A stretch of DNA of 64,000 bases from Paraburkholderia phenazinium (GCF_900100735.1 NZ_FNCJ01000005.1:186001-250000), one strand, 5' to 3'. Positions 10,101 to 17,585 are shown, counted from the stretch's first letter. The notes: generated by a model from the sequence alone, not told the origin. Translations and numbers: made by a program.

Positions 10101-10273
10101 TCGCCCATTCGCTGAAACTGCAGGTGATTGCCGAAGGGGTCGAGACCTCGGAGCAGCTCGACTTTCTGAAGGAGCGCGCCTGCGACGAGATGCAGGGCTT
10201 CTTCTTCTCCAGGCCAATGCCGCGCGACGCGATTCCAGGCTTGTTGCAGGGCGGGGCGGTGGTAGAGGCATAA
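7169..10273 (+). CDS. Membrane sensor with three PAS domains, GGDEF and EAL domains
   Basis: This 1034-residue protein should make and/or degrade cyclic di-GMP. A membrane segment at about 9-28 and another at about 186-207 enclose a periplasmic helical sensor region. Three PAS units follow (about 225-345, 350-470 and 480-600), two ending in typical PAC sequence such as TDITERKR. The GGDEF domain has an intact GGDEF signature near 684 with an RxxD inhibitory site five residues upstream. The EAL domain keeps EAL near 810, LELTES, DDFGTGYSS near 931, LKIDRSFV and IAEGVET. Both active sites therefore look complete, so it may be truly bifunctional. The gene stands alone; its signal is unknown. Confidence 0.92.
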   Translation: MTPFLSRRLLINLAVVAAAVGANAFVAYTQICGQRDADVRTMRSTDLRQNLDAYRSVLDDGLAALGRFEATGRPEATDAAPAIASSLAALEHTLAAELADEPAMAASLVKLSSAGQALQHDIALALARAQASKPEESRAWAASAYTRLGMQLDHVETALAGLRQQEDRALQASLAESARQTQHAMLLLIVTMLAGSSLLIYTFGVRESAARERLRVAQALRRNDERFRGLFDSHPVPMYIFDRETLRFLAVNAAAIQQYGYTESEFLAMTIRAIRPTGEIGRLESHLLRSDGGPQQGRTMAGVWHHRRKDGSTISVDISYHSLTYMGRPASFVLADDVTEQINAEAEAQRSNQMLETVIDNIPQRIFWKDQESRYLGCNMAFARDAGLAYPEQVVGKTDHDLPWRALADQVRLHDAEVVTTGVPKMHFEVDLVIDGVHRTTVTSKLPFTDSDGRVIGVLGSYTDITERKRADLALRLQSRALDASVNAILITGPTSTGNLIEYVNPAFKRITGYDPAEVIGQDCRLLQRDDRDQEGIVSIRQALAANREVSAVLRNYRKDGALFWNQLFIAPVPNPDGETTHHIGIINDVTDLIRYQEQLEYQANYDSLTRLPNRNLLRDRLQHALIVARRHHKGVAVVFIDLDGFKNVNDSLGHSVGDRLLSVVAERLARCARASDTVARHGGDEFVIVMTDTVDEQSLIAWMERVRASISEPVWLDGTELYVGCSMGASLFPQDGDDTETLMKKADLAMYRAKDMGRNTFQFYQPEMNASAGARLNLERRLRRALRDNEFLLHYQPQVDIVTGQIVGMEALVRWRDPEVGLIPPSSFIPVAEECGLIGPLSEWVLREACRQNKAWQDEGLPPARVSVNLSARQFQQHDIAKLVTQVLEETGLEPQYLELELTESTIMRNAEEAVIMLNSLHALGIGLAIDDFGTGYSSLSYLKRFPVDRLKIDRSFVSDIGTSGDDETITSAIIALAHSLKLQVIAEGVETSEQLDFLKERACDEMQGFFFSRPMPRDAIPGLLQGGAVVEA

Positions 10274-10342
10274 GCGCAACTGCCGGCGCGCCTGTGGGAG
10301 GCTCACGGAGCTTGTGACGGCGTCTGCCGTCGTCTGCAAAAT

Positions 10343-10375
10343 CTAGTTTACTGGAATTATTTTCCAGTAAACTGG
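10343..10375 (+). promoter_or_regulatory. Twin operator of the XRE-cupin/GNAT operon
   Basis: Two 12-base near-palindromes of form C(C/T)AGT-NN-ACTGG lie at 10343-10354 (CTAGTTTACTGG) and 10364-10375 (CCAGTAAACTGG). They are 21 bases apart, two helical turns. Together they form a perfect larger dyad: AGTTTACTGGAA (10345-10356) pairs with TTCCAGTAAACT (10362-10373) across five bases. The site ends five bases before the regulator start codon, so bound protein would block transcription or start. Autoregulation by the adjacent XRE protein is inferred. Confidence 0.7.
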
Positions 10376-10380
10376 ACGGT

Positions 10381-10971
10381 ATGGACATCAACAACCGAAT
10401 CGCCAGCCGCGTGCGCGAACTGCGCGACGCTCAGGGTTTTTCGCTCGATACGCTCGCCGAGCGCAGCGGCGTGAGCCGCTCGACGATCTCGCTGATCGAG
10501 CGCGGTCAGAGCAGCCCGACGGCCACCGTGCTCGACAAGCTTGCCACGGCCTTGAGCGTCACGCTCGCCTCGCTGTTCGAAGACAGCGCCACTTCGGCCG
10601 CCGAGCCTTCGCCGTTGGCGCGTGCCGCTGAACAGCCGGTATGGACCGACCCGACCTCGGGCTACGTCCGTCGCAATCTGTCGCCTGCCGCGCGCTCGCC
10701 GATCCAGTTGGTGGAGGTCCACTTTCCGGCCGGTCAGCAGGTCGCTTACGAGACCAGTGCGCGTGACGTGGAGGTTCATCAGCAGGTCTGGGTGATCGAA
10801 GGCGTGATGGAGCTGACAGTGGGCGACGTGCAGTGGCGTCTGGAAACCGGCGACTGCCTGACGATGCGCCTCGACTGTCCGATGGTGTTTCGCAACCCCG
10901 CACGTGAGCCGGCTCGCTACCTGGTGTCGCTAACCAACCTGAACTTCACGCCGGCAAGGAGAAATGGATGA
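10381..10971 (+). CDS. XRE-family transcriptional regulator with C-terminal cupin
   Basis: This 196-residue protein has an N-terminal helix-turn-helix (about residues 6-60, FSLDTLAERSGVSRSTISLIERGQSSPTATVLDKL, where SRSTIS is the recognition helix). A cupin-fold sensor domain follows (about 110-190) with QVWVIEGVMELTVGD and a double-stranded beta-helix pattern. Regulators of this design usually sense a small metabolite and repress their own operon. The gene overlaps the following acetyltransferase gene by four bases (ATGA), so the two are co-translated. A double operator lies directly upstream. The effector is unknown. Confidence 0.88.
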   Translation: MDINNRIASRVRELRDAQGFSLDTLAERSGVSRSTISLIERGQSSPTATVLDKLATALSVTLASLFEDSATSAAEPSPLARAAEQPVWTDPTSGYVRRNLSPAARSPIQLVEVHFPAGQQVAYETSARDVEVHQQVWVIEGVMELTVGDVQWRLETGDCLTMRLDCPMVFRNPAREPARYLVSLTNLNFTPARRNG

Positions 10972-11495
10972 GCGAGGAGGTGAGCGTACGCCGGATCGGC
11001 GCGAACGAGGCGGCGGTCTGCGTGGATGCGTTGGCCGATGTGCTGATTGATTGCGTCGAAGGAGGCGCCTCGGTGAGCTTCATGCTGCCGCTCGCACGCG
11101 AGAAAGCGCTGGCGTTCTGGCGCGGTGTGGCCGAGGGCGTGGCGCGCAACGAACGGGCGCTGCTGATCGCGGAGAATGGCGGCGGCGAGATACTCGGCAC
11201 CGTGCAGTTGGTGCTGGCGCTGCCCGACAATCAGCCGCATCGTGCGGATGTCGCCAAGATGCTGGTGTGCCGCAAGGCTCGGCGGCAAGGGATCGCGCAG
11301 CGCCTGATGGCGGCGGTCGAAGAGGTGGCGCGCGAGGAAGGCCGGAGCGTGCTGGTGCTCGATACCGTCACCGGCGGCGACGCCGAGCGCTTGTACGAGC
11401 GGGCCGGCTGGCAGCGCGTGGGCTCCGTGCCGAAATACGCGCTGATGCCGGACGGCGAGTTTTGCGCGACGACGTTTTATTATCGGCATCTCTGA
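10968..11495 (+). CDS. GNAT family N-acetyltransferase
   Basis: This 175-residue single GNAT domain transfers an acetyl group from acetyl-CoA to an amine. The acetyl-CoA-binding motif A is VAKMLVCRKARRQGIAQRLMAAVEE (about residues 90-114), with R-x-x-G-I/A intact. The ending YALMPDGEFCATTFYYRHL is common in small acetyltransferases of this group. Its ATG overlaps the stop of the XRE-cupin gene, so the regulator and enzyme form a tight unit and the regulator probably responds to the enzyme substrate. The substrate is unknown; an antibiotic or amino-acid derivative is possible. Confidence 0.88.
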   Translation: MSEEVSVRRIGANEAAVCVDALADVLIDCVEGGASVSFMLPLAREKALAFWRGVAEGVARNERALLIAENGGGEILGTVQLVLALPDNQPHRADVAKMLVCRKARRQGIAQRLMAAVEEVAREEGRSVLVLDTVTGGDAERLYERAGWQRVGSVPKYALMPDGEFCATTFYYRHL

Positions 11496-11550
11496 ACCAT
11501 CACAAGCGGGCACGCTGCGTGTGACAGCGCGACCTACAGGAGCCTGATCG

Positions 11551-11799
11551 ATGAAACACGCTGGGCCGGCGGCCCTCGATACGCTGGCGCTTCTGATCGG
11601 CGCAATCCGCGAGCGCGGGGCACTCAAGGAGCCGCGCCCCGGCGTCTTTTATCGCAAGGGCAAAGCGTTTCTGCATTTTCATGAAGATCCAGCCGGCCTC
11701 TTCGCCGATCTGCGGGTGGATGCGGAATGGGAGCGCTTTCGCGTCTCCGAACAAGATGAGCGCGCAACGTTTCTGGTGTTCCTCGATCGAAGCCTGTAA
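11551..11799 (+). CDS. Conserved hypothetical protein, 82 residues
   Basis: I do not recognise this small protein. It has a basic-aromatic centre (VFYRKGKAFLHFHEDPAGLFADLR) and an acidic, compact C-terminus with no membrane segment or signal peptide. The composition and start context (CAGGAG before the ATG at 11551) look like a real gene. It lies 55 bases after one acetyltransferase gene and 21 bases before another, so co-transcription with the GNAT cluster is likely. Confidence 0.7.
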   Translation: MKHAGPAALDTLALLIGAIRERGALKEPRPGVFYRKGKAFLHFHEDPAGLFADLRVDAEWERFRVSEQDERATFLVFLDRSL

Positions 11800-11820
11800 C
11801 CCTCTGAACCAGAACCTCCG

Positions 11821-12384
11821 ATGCGCATCGACTCTCCGCCGGACTCCGGCTATCCGGGCATTGTTCTTCGCCCGCTCGAGCGGACCGATTTGACGGCATG
11901 GTTCGGCTATCTCTCGATTCCCGAGGTGGTCGAACATACGAGCTGGAACCTGCACTCGGCCGCGGACCTCGTGCCGATGATGGACGCGTTCGAATCGAAC
12001 GCCCCCGCCTCGATGCGCCGCATGGCGATGATCGAGCACGCAAGCGGCAAGCTGGTTGGCACCATCGGCTTTCATACGGTCTCCGAGGCGAACCTGAGCG
12101 CGGAGATCGCCTACGACCTGGCGCCGTCCTACTGGGGACGCGGCATTGCAAGTGCGGTGTGCGAGGCGGTCACGGCCTGGGCCTTCGCGCAGTACGGCTG
12201 GGTACGTGTGCAGGCCACAGTGCTCGAGACGAACCTGCGCTCGGAGAAAGTCCTGACGAACTGCGGCTTCCGTTATGAAGGTCTGTTGCACGCTTACCGG
12301 ATGGTGCGCGGCACGCCGGGCAACTTCAGGATGTATGCTCGTCTGAATGAGCGCGTGGTGAACGCCATCCAGGACGCGCCCTGA
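11821..12384 (+). CDS. GNAT N-acetyltransferase, RimJ/RimL type
   Basis: This 187-residue GNAT protein has the RimJ/RimL layout: N-terminal substrate strands (GIVLRPLERTDLTAWFGYLS), the acetyl-CoA site YDLAPSYWGRGIASAVCEAVTAWAF (about residues 98-122), and the closing NLRSEKVLTNCGFRYEG motif. These enzymes acetylate protein N-termini or small amines. It begins 21 bases after the 82-residue gene and ends 16 bases before the next GNAT gene, suggesting one transcript. Substrate unknown. Confidence 0.88.
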   Translation: MRIDSPPDSGYPGIVLRPLERTDLTAWFGYLSIPEVVEHTSWNLHSAADLVPMMDAFESNAPASMRRMAMIEHASGKLVGTIGFHTVSEANLSAEIAYDLAPSYWGRGIASAVCEAVTAWAFAQYGWVRVQATVLETNLRSEKVLTNCGFRYEGLLHAYRMVRGTPGNFRMYARLNERVVNAIQDAP

Positions 12385-12400
12385 TAGGAGCCTTAGCCAA

Positions 12401-12967
12401 TTGAACTCCCCCGCTTTTCCTGCCGACGGTCTCATGACCGAGCGTGTGCGGCTTTGCGCCATCACCCGCGCGGATGCCGAAGCGGTGCTCGCGTTCCAGA
12501 TCGAGAATCGCGCGCATCTGCAACCATGGGAACCGCTGCGCACGCCCGAGTTCTTCACCTTGCCGGCGGCCGAGCAACGCCTCGCCCTGATGGAGCAGCA
12601 AATGACCGACGGCGCCGCGCTGCACCTGCTGCTGCGCGGCCGGATCACCGGTGCGATCCTCGGCGAGTGCAACTTCACCAATATCGTTCGTGGCCCGTTT
12701 CAGGCCTGTTTTATGGGGTTTTCGATTGGCAGCCGCTACGAAGGGCGCGGCCTGATGAGCGAGGCGCTCAGCGCCGCCATCGAACATGTGTTCAGCCAGT
12801 ACCGGTTGCACCGGATCATGGCCAATCATCGCCCCGAGAACCTGCGCAGCGGCAAGCTGTTGGCAAAGCTCGGCTTCGAACGCGAGGGTCTTGCTCGCGC
12901 CTACCTGAAGATCAACGGCGAGTGGGCCGATCACGTGCTGACCTCACGCATCAACCCGCGCGTCTGA
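12401..12967 (+). CDS. GNAT N-acetyltransferase, RimJ-like (TTG start)
   Basis: This 188-residue RimJ-like protein shows MTERVRLCAITRADAEAVLAFQ at the N-terminus, GFSIGSRYEGRGLMSEALSAAIEHVFSQY as acetyl-CoA site (about residues 106-134), and HRPENLRSGKLLAKLGFEREG at the end. The family includes ribosomal-protein S5 alanine acetyltransferase. The start is TTG at 12401 with AGGAG ten bases upstream. An internal ATG at residue 12 is a possible alternative. It is the third GNAT gene in a row on this strand. Ribosomal activity is not certain from sequence. Confidence 0.85.
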   Translation: MNSPAFPADGLMTERVRLCAITRADAEAVLAFQIENRAHLQPWEPLRTPEFFTLPAAEQRLALMEQQMTDGAALHLLLRGRITGAILGECNFTNIVRGPFQACFMGFSIGSRYEGRGLMSEALSAAIEHVFSQYRLHRIMANHRPENLRSGKLLAKLGFEREGLARAYLKINGEWADHVLTSRINPRV

Positions 12968-13007
12968 GGCCGCGTGCTGGTCCGGCGGGCGCGTGAAGTA
13001 GGAACAT

Positions 13008-13604
13008 TCAGGTGGGACCGGTGGTGTCCACGTTGTCCCAGTACTCCATGCGAGCCGACCTCCGGTAACTCTCGCCCATCAGCTTGACGCTCACGCGGCC
13101 CGAATCGGGAAACACCGCGACGTCATGCGCTTGCGGATTGCCGAACACCAGATAACGGCACGGCTGCGAGGTGTGATTGAAGAGCGCATGACCGGCCGCC
13201 TGGCCGGCGGGAAAGCAGACGTATTGCCCCGCGGACATGATGTGGGATTGCGCGCCGAGACGCAGCGTCAGACTGCCTTCGAGGATCATCACATGCTCTT
13301 CTTCGAGCAGGTGATAGTGGAACTGGTTGGCCTGCTTGCCCGGCTGCAGGACTTCCATCGAAACGCTCAATTGCGAGCCGCCGCCGAACGAGCTCAGGTG
13401 CTGGAAGCTCATGCCGAAGCGCTCGCCGTGCTCGAACGTTTCGAGCGGCACGTCGCTGATGTCAAACGGCTCGAACACACCGTCCGCGTTCGCGGAAGAA
13501 GATTTCTGATTCAACGCCACACTCCCATTCTGGATGGACAGGTCGACCGCGCAACATGAGGGCGTGAGTGGCCCCCCGGCGCAATGGCGACGATTCTCGC
13601 GCAT
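13008..13604 (-). CDS. Cupin-domain protein
   Basis: This is a 198-residue protein with a single central cupin. The first motif (NQFHYHLLEEEHVMILEGSLTL, about 96-117) has metal-type H-x-H and E residues. The second motif (GQYVCFPAGQAAGHALFN) has a conserved His. The rest is a C-terminal beta extension ending in MEYWDNVD. Such proteins may be sugar isomerases, oxygenases or storage-type binders; nothing fixes the choice. The N-terminal 28 residues are Cys/Arg-rich and weakly supported, so the true start may be the GTG at 13520. It is convergent with the GNAT run and divergent from another GNAT gene. Confidence 0.75.
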   Translation of the reverse strand: MRENRRHCAGGPLTPSCCAVDLSIQNGSVALNQKSSSANADGVFEPFDISDVPLETFEHGERFGMSFQHLSSFGGGSQLSVSMEVLQPGKQANQFHYHLLEEEHVMILEGSLTLRLGAQSHIMSAGQYVCFPAGQAAGHALFNHTSQPCRYLVFGNPQAHDVAVFPDSGRVSVKLMGESYRRSARMEYWDNVDTTGPT

Positions 13605-13741
13605 TCTGGGGATTCGCGTTGGCTAGGCGCACGCTGACCTGGAGTGACGCGAGATGGCCCTAAGGCTCGGGATTTGCAGGATCGCCGCGCTACCGGCCAT
13701 GTAAAATCGCCGCTCGCATGTCCTATTCTCCCAGGAGCTCA

Positions 13742-14293
13742 ATGAGCGACTTCCCCTCGCTGGAAACCCGCCGGCTGTTGCTGCGCGAACTGGTCGCCGA
13801 CGACGCTCCAGCGCTCTTCGCCATTCACGGCGACGCGCCCGCCATGCAGTGGTACGGCGTCGACCCGATGATCGATGTGCGGCAAGCGCAAAAGCTGATT
13901 GAAGTGTTCGCCGGCTGGCGGCAGTTGCCGAATCCGGGCGTGCGCTGGGGGATTCAACGTAAGTCCGACGGCTCGCTGATCGGCAGTTGTGGACTGTTCA
14001 AATGGAATCGCGGCTGGCAGACCTGCAGCCTCGGGTACGAGCTCGCGCATGCGGCACGCGGTGCGGGGTTGATGTCGGAAGCGTTGGCGGCCGCGCTGGC
14101 GTGGGGCTTCGAAGAGATGAAGCTGAACCGGATCGAAGCGCAGATCCATCCGGATAACGCCGCATCGCTCAAGCTGGCGCGCGGGCTTGGCTTTGTTCAG
14201 GAGGGGCGGGCGCGCGAAGCCGGCTACTGGCAGGGCGCGCGTCACGACCTGCTGCAGTTTGGCCTGCTTCTAAAGGATTGGGCGCCGGCCTGA
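13742..14293 (+). CDS. GNAT N-acetyltransferase, RimJ/RimL type
   Basis: This 183-residue GNAT protein has FPSLETRRLLLRELVADDAPALFAIHGD at the N-terminus, GYELAHAARGAGLMSEALAAALAWGFEEM as acetyl-CoA site, and IHPDNAASLKLARGLGFVQEG at the end, all typical of RimJ/RimL. AGGAG at 13733-13737 precedes the ATG at 13742. An upstream ATG at 13718 adds only eight residues and has a poorer site. It is the fourth GNAT gene within 3.5 kb but is separated from the other three by a cupin gene on the opposite strand, so it has its own promoter. Confidence 0.88.
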   Translation: MSDFPSLETRRLLLRELVADDAPALFAIHGDAPAMQWYGVDPMIDVRQAQKLIEVFAGWRQLPNPGVRWGIQRKSDGSLIGSCGLFKWNRGWQTCSLGYELAHAARGAGLMSEALAAALAWGFEEMKLNRIEAQIHPDNAASLKLARGLGFVQEGRAREAGYWQGARHDLLQFGLLLKDWAPA

Positions 14294-14370
14294 GCGCGGC
14301 GCACCCGACCCGCCAAAGGTGCCGGTGGACCCGGCGCGCACCGTCGACCTTCGAGGTGCCAGCGGCCCGC

Positions 14371-14766
14371 TTAATCGAGCGAGGGCAGGGCGCGCGGACG
14401 GCGGTCGCTGTCAGTGGCGACATAGGTCAGCGTCGCTTCGGTCACCTTCACGACCTCTTCGTTGAGGCTCATACGCTGCGCGTAGACGGTCACTTCGACG
14501 GTGACCGAGGTGTTGCCGGTCTTGACGATATCCGCGTAAAAGCTCAGCAGATCGCCGACGAACACCGGCTGCTTGAACACGAACGAGTTGACCGCGATGG
14601 TCGCAACCCGGCCGTTGGCGCGCCGGCTGGCGGGAATCGAGCCGGCGATATCGACCTGCGCCATGATCCAGCCGCCGAACACGTCGCCGTGGACGTTGGC
14701 ATCCGACGGTTGCGGCACGACGCGCAGCGCGCACGATTTTTGCGGGAGTTGAAGTTGCTCGGTCAT
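14371..14766 (-). CDS. yciA: Acyl-CoA thioesterase YciA
   Basis: This 131-residue hotdog-fold thioesterase hydrolyses short- to medium-chain acyl-CoA. The family signature SDANVHGDVFGGWIMAQVDIAG carries the catalytic Asp. The rest (NSFVFKQPVFVGDLLSFYADIVKTG) follows the YciA pattern closely. The ATG at 14766 gives the usual YciA beginning MTEQLQLPQ; an ATG at 14778 would add four residues. The gene faces the GNAT gene and is divergent from the ABC exporter. Confidence 0.9.
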   Translation of the reverse strand: MTEQLQLPQKSCALRVVPQPSDANVHGDVFGGWIMAQVDIAGSIPASRRANGRVATIAVNSFVFKQPVFVGDLLSFYADIVKTGNTSVTVEVTVYAQRMSLNEEVVKVTEATLTYVATDSDRRPRALPSLD

Positions 14767-15000
14767 CGGGGCACCCATGAGAACGGATTGGCTCGGCTGG
14801 CAGGCGGGTTCTTCACGACAACATTACGACCGGCAAACGGCCAGCCCATGAAAAGCGGCGCCAGCCGGCTTCTGCGACAATAGAAAGATCAGGAATTGTA
14901 CGGGAAAGCGCCCAGCCGGGTCGCGCGCCAAAAAATCTGCTGCTGGCGGCGCGCACGGTTGTTGCCTCTGTCTATTCCGCCTCACCCCCAGCCGACCCCC

Positions 15001-16893
15001 ATGCGCCGCTATTCCGCCTCCTCCGAACCCTCGCCGATCTCGACCCAGCCGCGCAACGACTGGCAGACGATCGTCTCGCTGCTGCCGTACCTCGCCACCT
15101 ACAAAGGCCGGGTCATACTGGCGCTGACGTGCCTGATCGGCGCGAAGGTCGCCAATCTCGGCGTGCCGATCGTGATGAAGCGGATCGTCGACAGCCTCGC
15201 CTCGGTGCGGCATCTGACGGCGCTCGGCCGCGCCGATCACGCGCCGGCCATCGTGCTGCTCGGCGGTGTGGGCTTGCTGGTGGTTGCGTATGCGGTGGTG
15301 CGGCTGTCCACCTCGCTGTTTACCGAGCTGCGCGAAATCCTCTTTTCGAAAGTCACGCAAAGCGCGGTGCGTCAGCTCGCGCTCAAGGTGTTCCGCCATC
15401 TGCATGGCCTCTCGCTGCGCTTTCACCTCGAACGGCAAACGGGCGGCATGTCGCGCGATATCGAACGCGGCACGCGCGGCATTACGCAGCTCATTTCGTA
15501 CTCGCTCTACAGCATCCTGCCGACGCTGGTCGAAGTGGGCCTCGTGCTCGGTTTTTTCGTCGTCAAATACGAGGCCTATTACGCGATCGTCACCTTCGTG
15601 GCGCTGGCGGTCTACATCACCTTCACCGTGAAAATGACGGAGTGGCGCACGCACTTCCGCCGCACGATGAACGATCTCGATTCGCGCGCCAACTCGCGGG
15701 CGATCGATTCGCTGCTCAACTACGAGACGGTCAAGTATTTCGGCAACGAGGAATGGGAAGCGCAGCGCTACGACGAGAACCTGCGGCGCTACCGCGCGGC
15801 GGCGATCAAGTCGCAGAACTCGCTATCGGTGCTCAACTTCGGCCAGCAGGCGATTATCGGCACGGGGCTGGTCTTTATCCTGTGGCGCGCGACCCAGGGC
15901 GTGATGGCAGGCAAGCTCACGCTCGGCGATCTGGTGCTGATCAACACCTTCATGTTGCAGCTCTACATTCCGCTGAACTTCCTCGGCGTGGTGTATCGCG
16001 AACTGAAGCAGAGCCTCACCGACATGGACCGCATGTTCACGCTGCTCGGTGCGCCGCAGGAAGTGCCCGATGCACCCGACGCGCAGGAACTCGTGGTGCA
16101 CGGCGCCCAGGTGCGCTTCGAGCACGTCAACTTTGCCTATGAGCCTGCACGGCAGATTCTGCATGACGTGAGCTTCACGATCCCGGCCGGCACCACCACG
16201 GCGGTGGTCGGCCACAGCGGCTCCGGCAAGTCGACGCTCGCACGCCTGATGTTTCGTTTCTACGATCTGGACCGGGCGACGAGCGGCGCGATCACGATCG
16301 ACGGCCAGGATATTCGCGATGTGACGCAGGACTCGCTGCGGGCTTCGATCGGCATCGTGCCGCAGGATACGGTGCTGTTCAACGACTCGATCTACTACAA
16401 CATCGCCTATGGCCGGCCGAGCGCGACCCGCGACGAAGTGATCGCGGCGGCACGGGCCGCGCATATTCACGATTTCATCGAAGGGCTGCCGAATGGTTAT
16501 GAGACGGCGGTCGGCGAGCGTGGTTTGAAGTTGTCGGGTGGCGAGAAGCAGCGCGTGGCGATTGCCCGCACGATCCTGAAGAACCCGCCGATCTTGCTAT
16601 TCGACGAAGCGACCTCCGCCCTTGACTCACGTTCCGAACGCGCGATTCAGCACGAACTCGATCAGATTGCCCGTGAGCGGACCACACTGATCATCGCGCA
16701 CCGCCTGTCGACGGTGGTGCATGCGCAGCAGATCATCGTGATGGACAAGGGGCGTATCGTCGAGCGCGGCACGCATGCGGAGTTGCTAGAAGCCGGCGGC
16801 CTGTTCGCGCAGATGTGGGCGCTGCAGCAGCAGCGCGCGGCGCAAGCCGAGGCCGCGCCGGACGTAGTGACGGCGGGTGAGGCCGGGCGTTGA
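15001..16893 (+). CDS. ABC exporter, Atm1/HMT1 type (permease-ATPase fusion)
   Basis: This 630-residue half-transporter has a six-helix membrane domain (about 30-330) followed by an ATPase domain. The ATPase has Walker A GHSGSGKST near 403, signature LSGGEKQRVAIA near 510 and Walker B ILLFDEATSAL near 530. The conserved stretch LLNYETVKYFGNE is diagnostic of the Atm1 (ABCB7) family. Members export glutathione-linked sulfur or metal compounds and help in Fe-S balance and metal resistance. The ATG at 15001 was chosen because upstream frame is arginine/proline-rich and unlike the family. It acts as a homodimer in the inner membrane. Confidence 0.9.
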   Translation: MRRYSASSEPSPISTQPRNDWQTIVSLLPYLATYKGRVILALTCLIGAKVANLGVPIVMKRIVDSLASVRHLTALGRADHAPAIVLLGGVGLLVVAYAVVRLSTSLFTELREILFSKVTQSAVRQLALKVFRHLHGLSLRFHLERQTGGMSRDIERGTRGITQLISYSLYSILPTLVEVGLVLGFFVVKYEAYYAIVTFVALAVYITFTVKMTEWRTHFRRTMNDLDSRANSRAIDSLLNYETVKYFGNEEWEAQRYDENLRRYRAAAIKSQNSLSVLNFGQQAIIGTGLVFILWRATQGVMAGKLTLGDLVLINTFMLQLYIPLNFLGVVYRELKQSLTDMDRMFTLLGAPQEVPDAPDAQELVVHGAQVRFEHVNFAYEPARQILHDVSFTIPAGTTTAVVGHSGSGKSTLARLMFRFYDLDRATSGAITIDGQDIRDVTQDSLRASIGIVPQDTVLFNDSIYYNIAYGRPSATRDEVIAAARAAHIHDFIEGLPNGYETAVGERGLKLSGGEKQRVAIARTILKNPPILLFDEATSALDSRSERAIQHELDQIARERTTLIIAHRLSTVVHAQQIIVMDKGRIVERGTHAELLEAGGLFAQMWALQQQRAAQAEAAPDVVTAGEAGR

Positions 16894-16961
16894 GCATGCT
16901 CGAGCCTGCCGCCCGGTACCCTCTAACGACCGTGGCACACGGCGTGCTTTTCTGCTACATT

Positions 16962-16977
16962 TACTACAATTGTAGTA
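16962..16977 (+). promoter_or_regulatory. Perfect palindrome operator of the ParD-like/ParE module
   Basis: TACTACAATTGTAGTA is a perfect 16-base palindrome ending nine bases before the antitoxin start codon. It contains TACAAT, a good -10 hexamer, so a bound protein would cover the promoter. Antitoxins usually repress their own operon through such sites, so it is the expected autoregulatory operator. Confidence 0.75.
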
Positions 16978-16986
16978 GCGGAGAAA

Positions 16987-17217
16987 ATGATGGGTATGCC
17001 AGTGCGAATTGACGACGAGTTGTACGAACAGGCGAAGGCAGACGCCTCAGCCGAGCATCGCTCGATTGCAGGTCAGATTGAGTTTTGGGCAAAGGTTGGG
17101 CGCGCGGCGTTGGACAACCCGGATCTGCCGGCTTCTTTTATTGCGGAAACCCTGATTGCGATGGCTGAGCCACGTGAGCAGGCGACGTCATTTGTGCCGC
17201 GTGGACGCCGCGGATGA
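16987..17217 (+). CDS. ParD-like antitoxin of a type II toxin-antitoxin pair
   Basis: This 76-residue protein begins with a short ribbon-helix-helix-like segment (PVRIDDELYEQAKADASAEHRSIAGQIEFWAKVGRAAL) that matches the ParD-like antitoxin family. The disordered, arginine-rich end (TSFVPRGRRG) probably wraps the toxin. GGAGAA precedes the ATG. Its last four bases overlap the start of the toxin gene, which is typical of these pairs. A perfect palindrome lies upstream. Confidence 0.82.
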   Translation: MMGMPVRIDDELYEQAKADASAEHRSIAGQIEFWAKVGRAALDNPDLPASFIAETLIAMAEPREQATSFVPRGRRG

Positions 17218-17492
17218 AGTCTGAAGTTCGACAGACAAGGCGCTTCGCACGGCAGTACAAGAAGCTTCACGACAACATCGCGGCCGATGTTGATGAGGCA
17301 GTCGCAGTCGTTGCAGCTGATCCGGTAGTCGGTGATCAAAAGAGAGGGGATCTCGCTGATCTGCGCGTGTACAAGTTTCATAGCCACGGACAGCTGTTCC
17401 TGCTTGGGTACACCGTCGATGACGGATTACGACTTGTGTACCTTGAGGCGATCGGGCCACACGAAAATTTCTATCGAGATATGAAGCGCTGA
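17214..17492 (+). CDS. RelE/ParE superfamily toxin
   Basis: This 92-residue basic protein has the RelE/ParE core: RRFARQYKKLHDNIAADVDEAVAVV at the N-terminal helices, then GDLADLRVYKFHSHGQLFLLGYTVDDGLRLVYLEAIGPHENFYRDMKR forming the sheet and C-terminal helix. The HENFYRDMKR ending is shared by many toxins paired with ParD-like antitoxins. It overlaps the antitoxin gene by four bases. Whether it cuts mRNA or poisons gyrase cannot be told from the sequence. No frame damage is visible, so the pair may be active. Confidence 0.82.
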   Translation: MKSEVRQTRRFARQYKKLHDNIAADVDEAVAVVAADPVVGDQKRGDLADLRVYKFHSHGQLFLLGYTVDDGLRLVYLEAIGPHENFYRDMKR

Positions 17493-17585
17493 TCTTGAAG
17501 CCGCTTGGTCTGTTTACCCAAGGTGGCAAAAGCTCAGGGGCTACATGAGTAATCTTGCGATGGTGTCTCAGCCCGCGACGCCGGG

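Noticed and set aside
7181..10339. A 1052-codon open frame on the minus strand opposite the PAS-GGDEF-EAL gene
   Set aside because: It is a shadow in GC-rich DNA. The protein is His/Arg/Gln-rich without any motif, and the plus-strand product has several complete domains.
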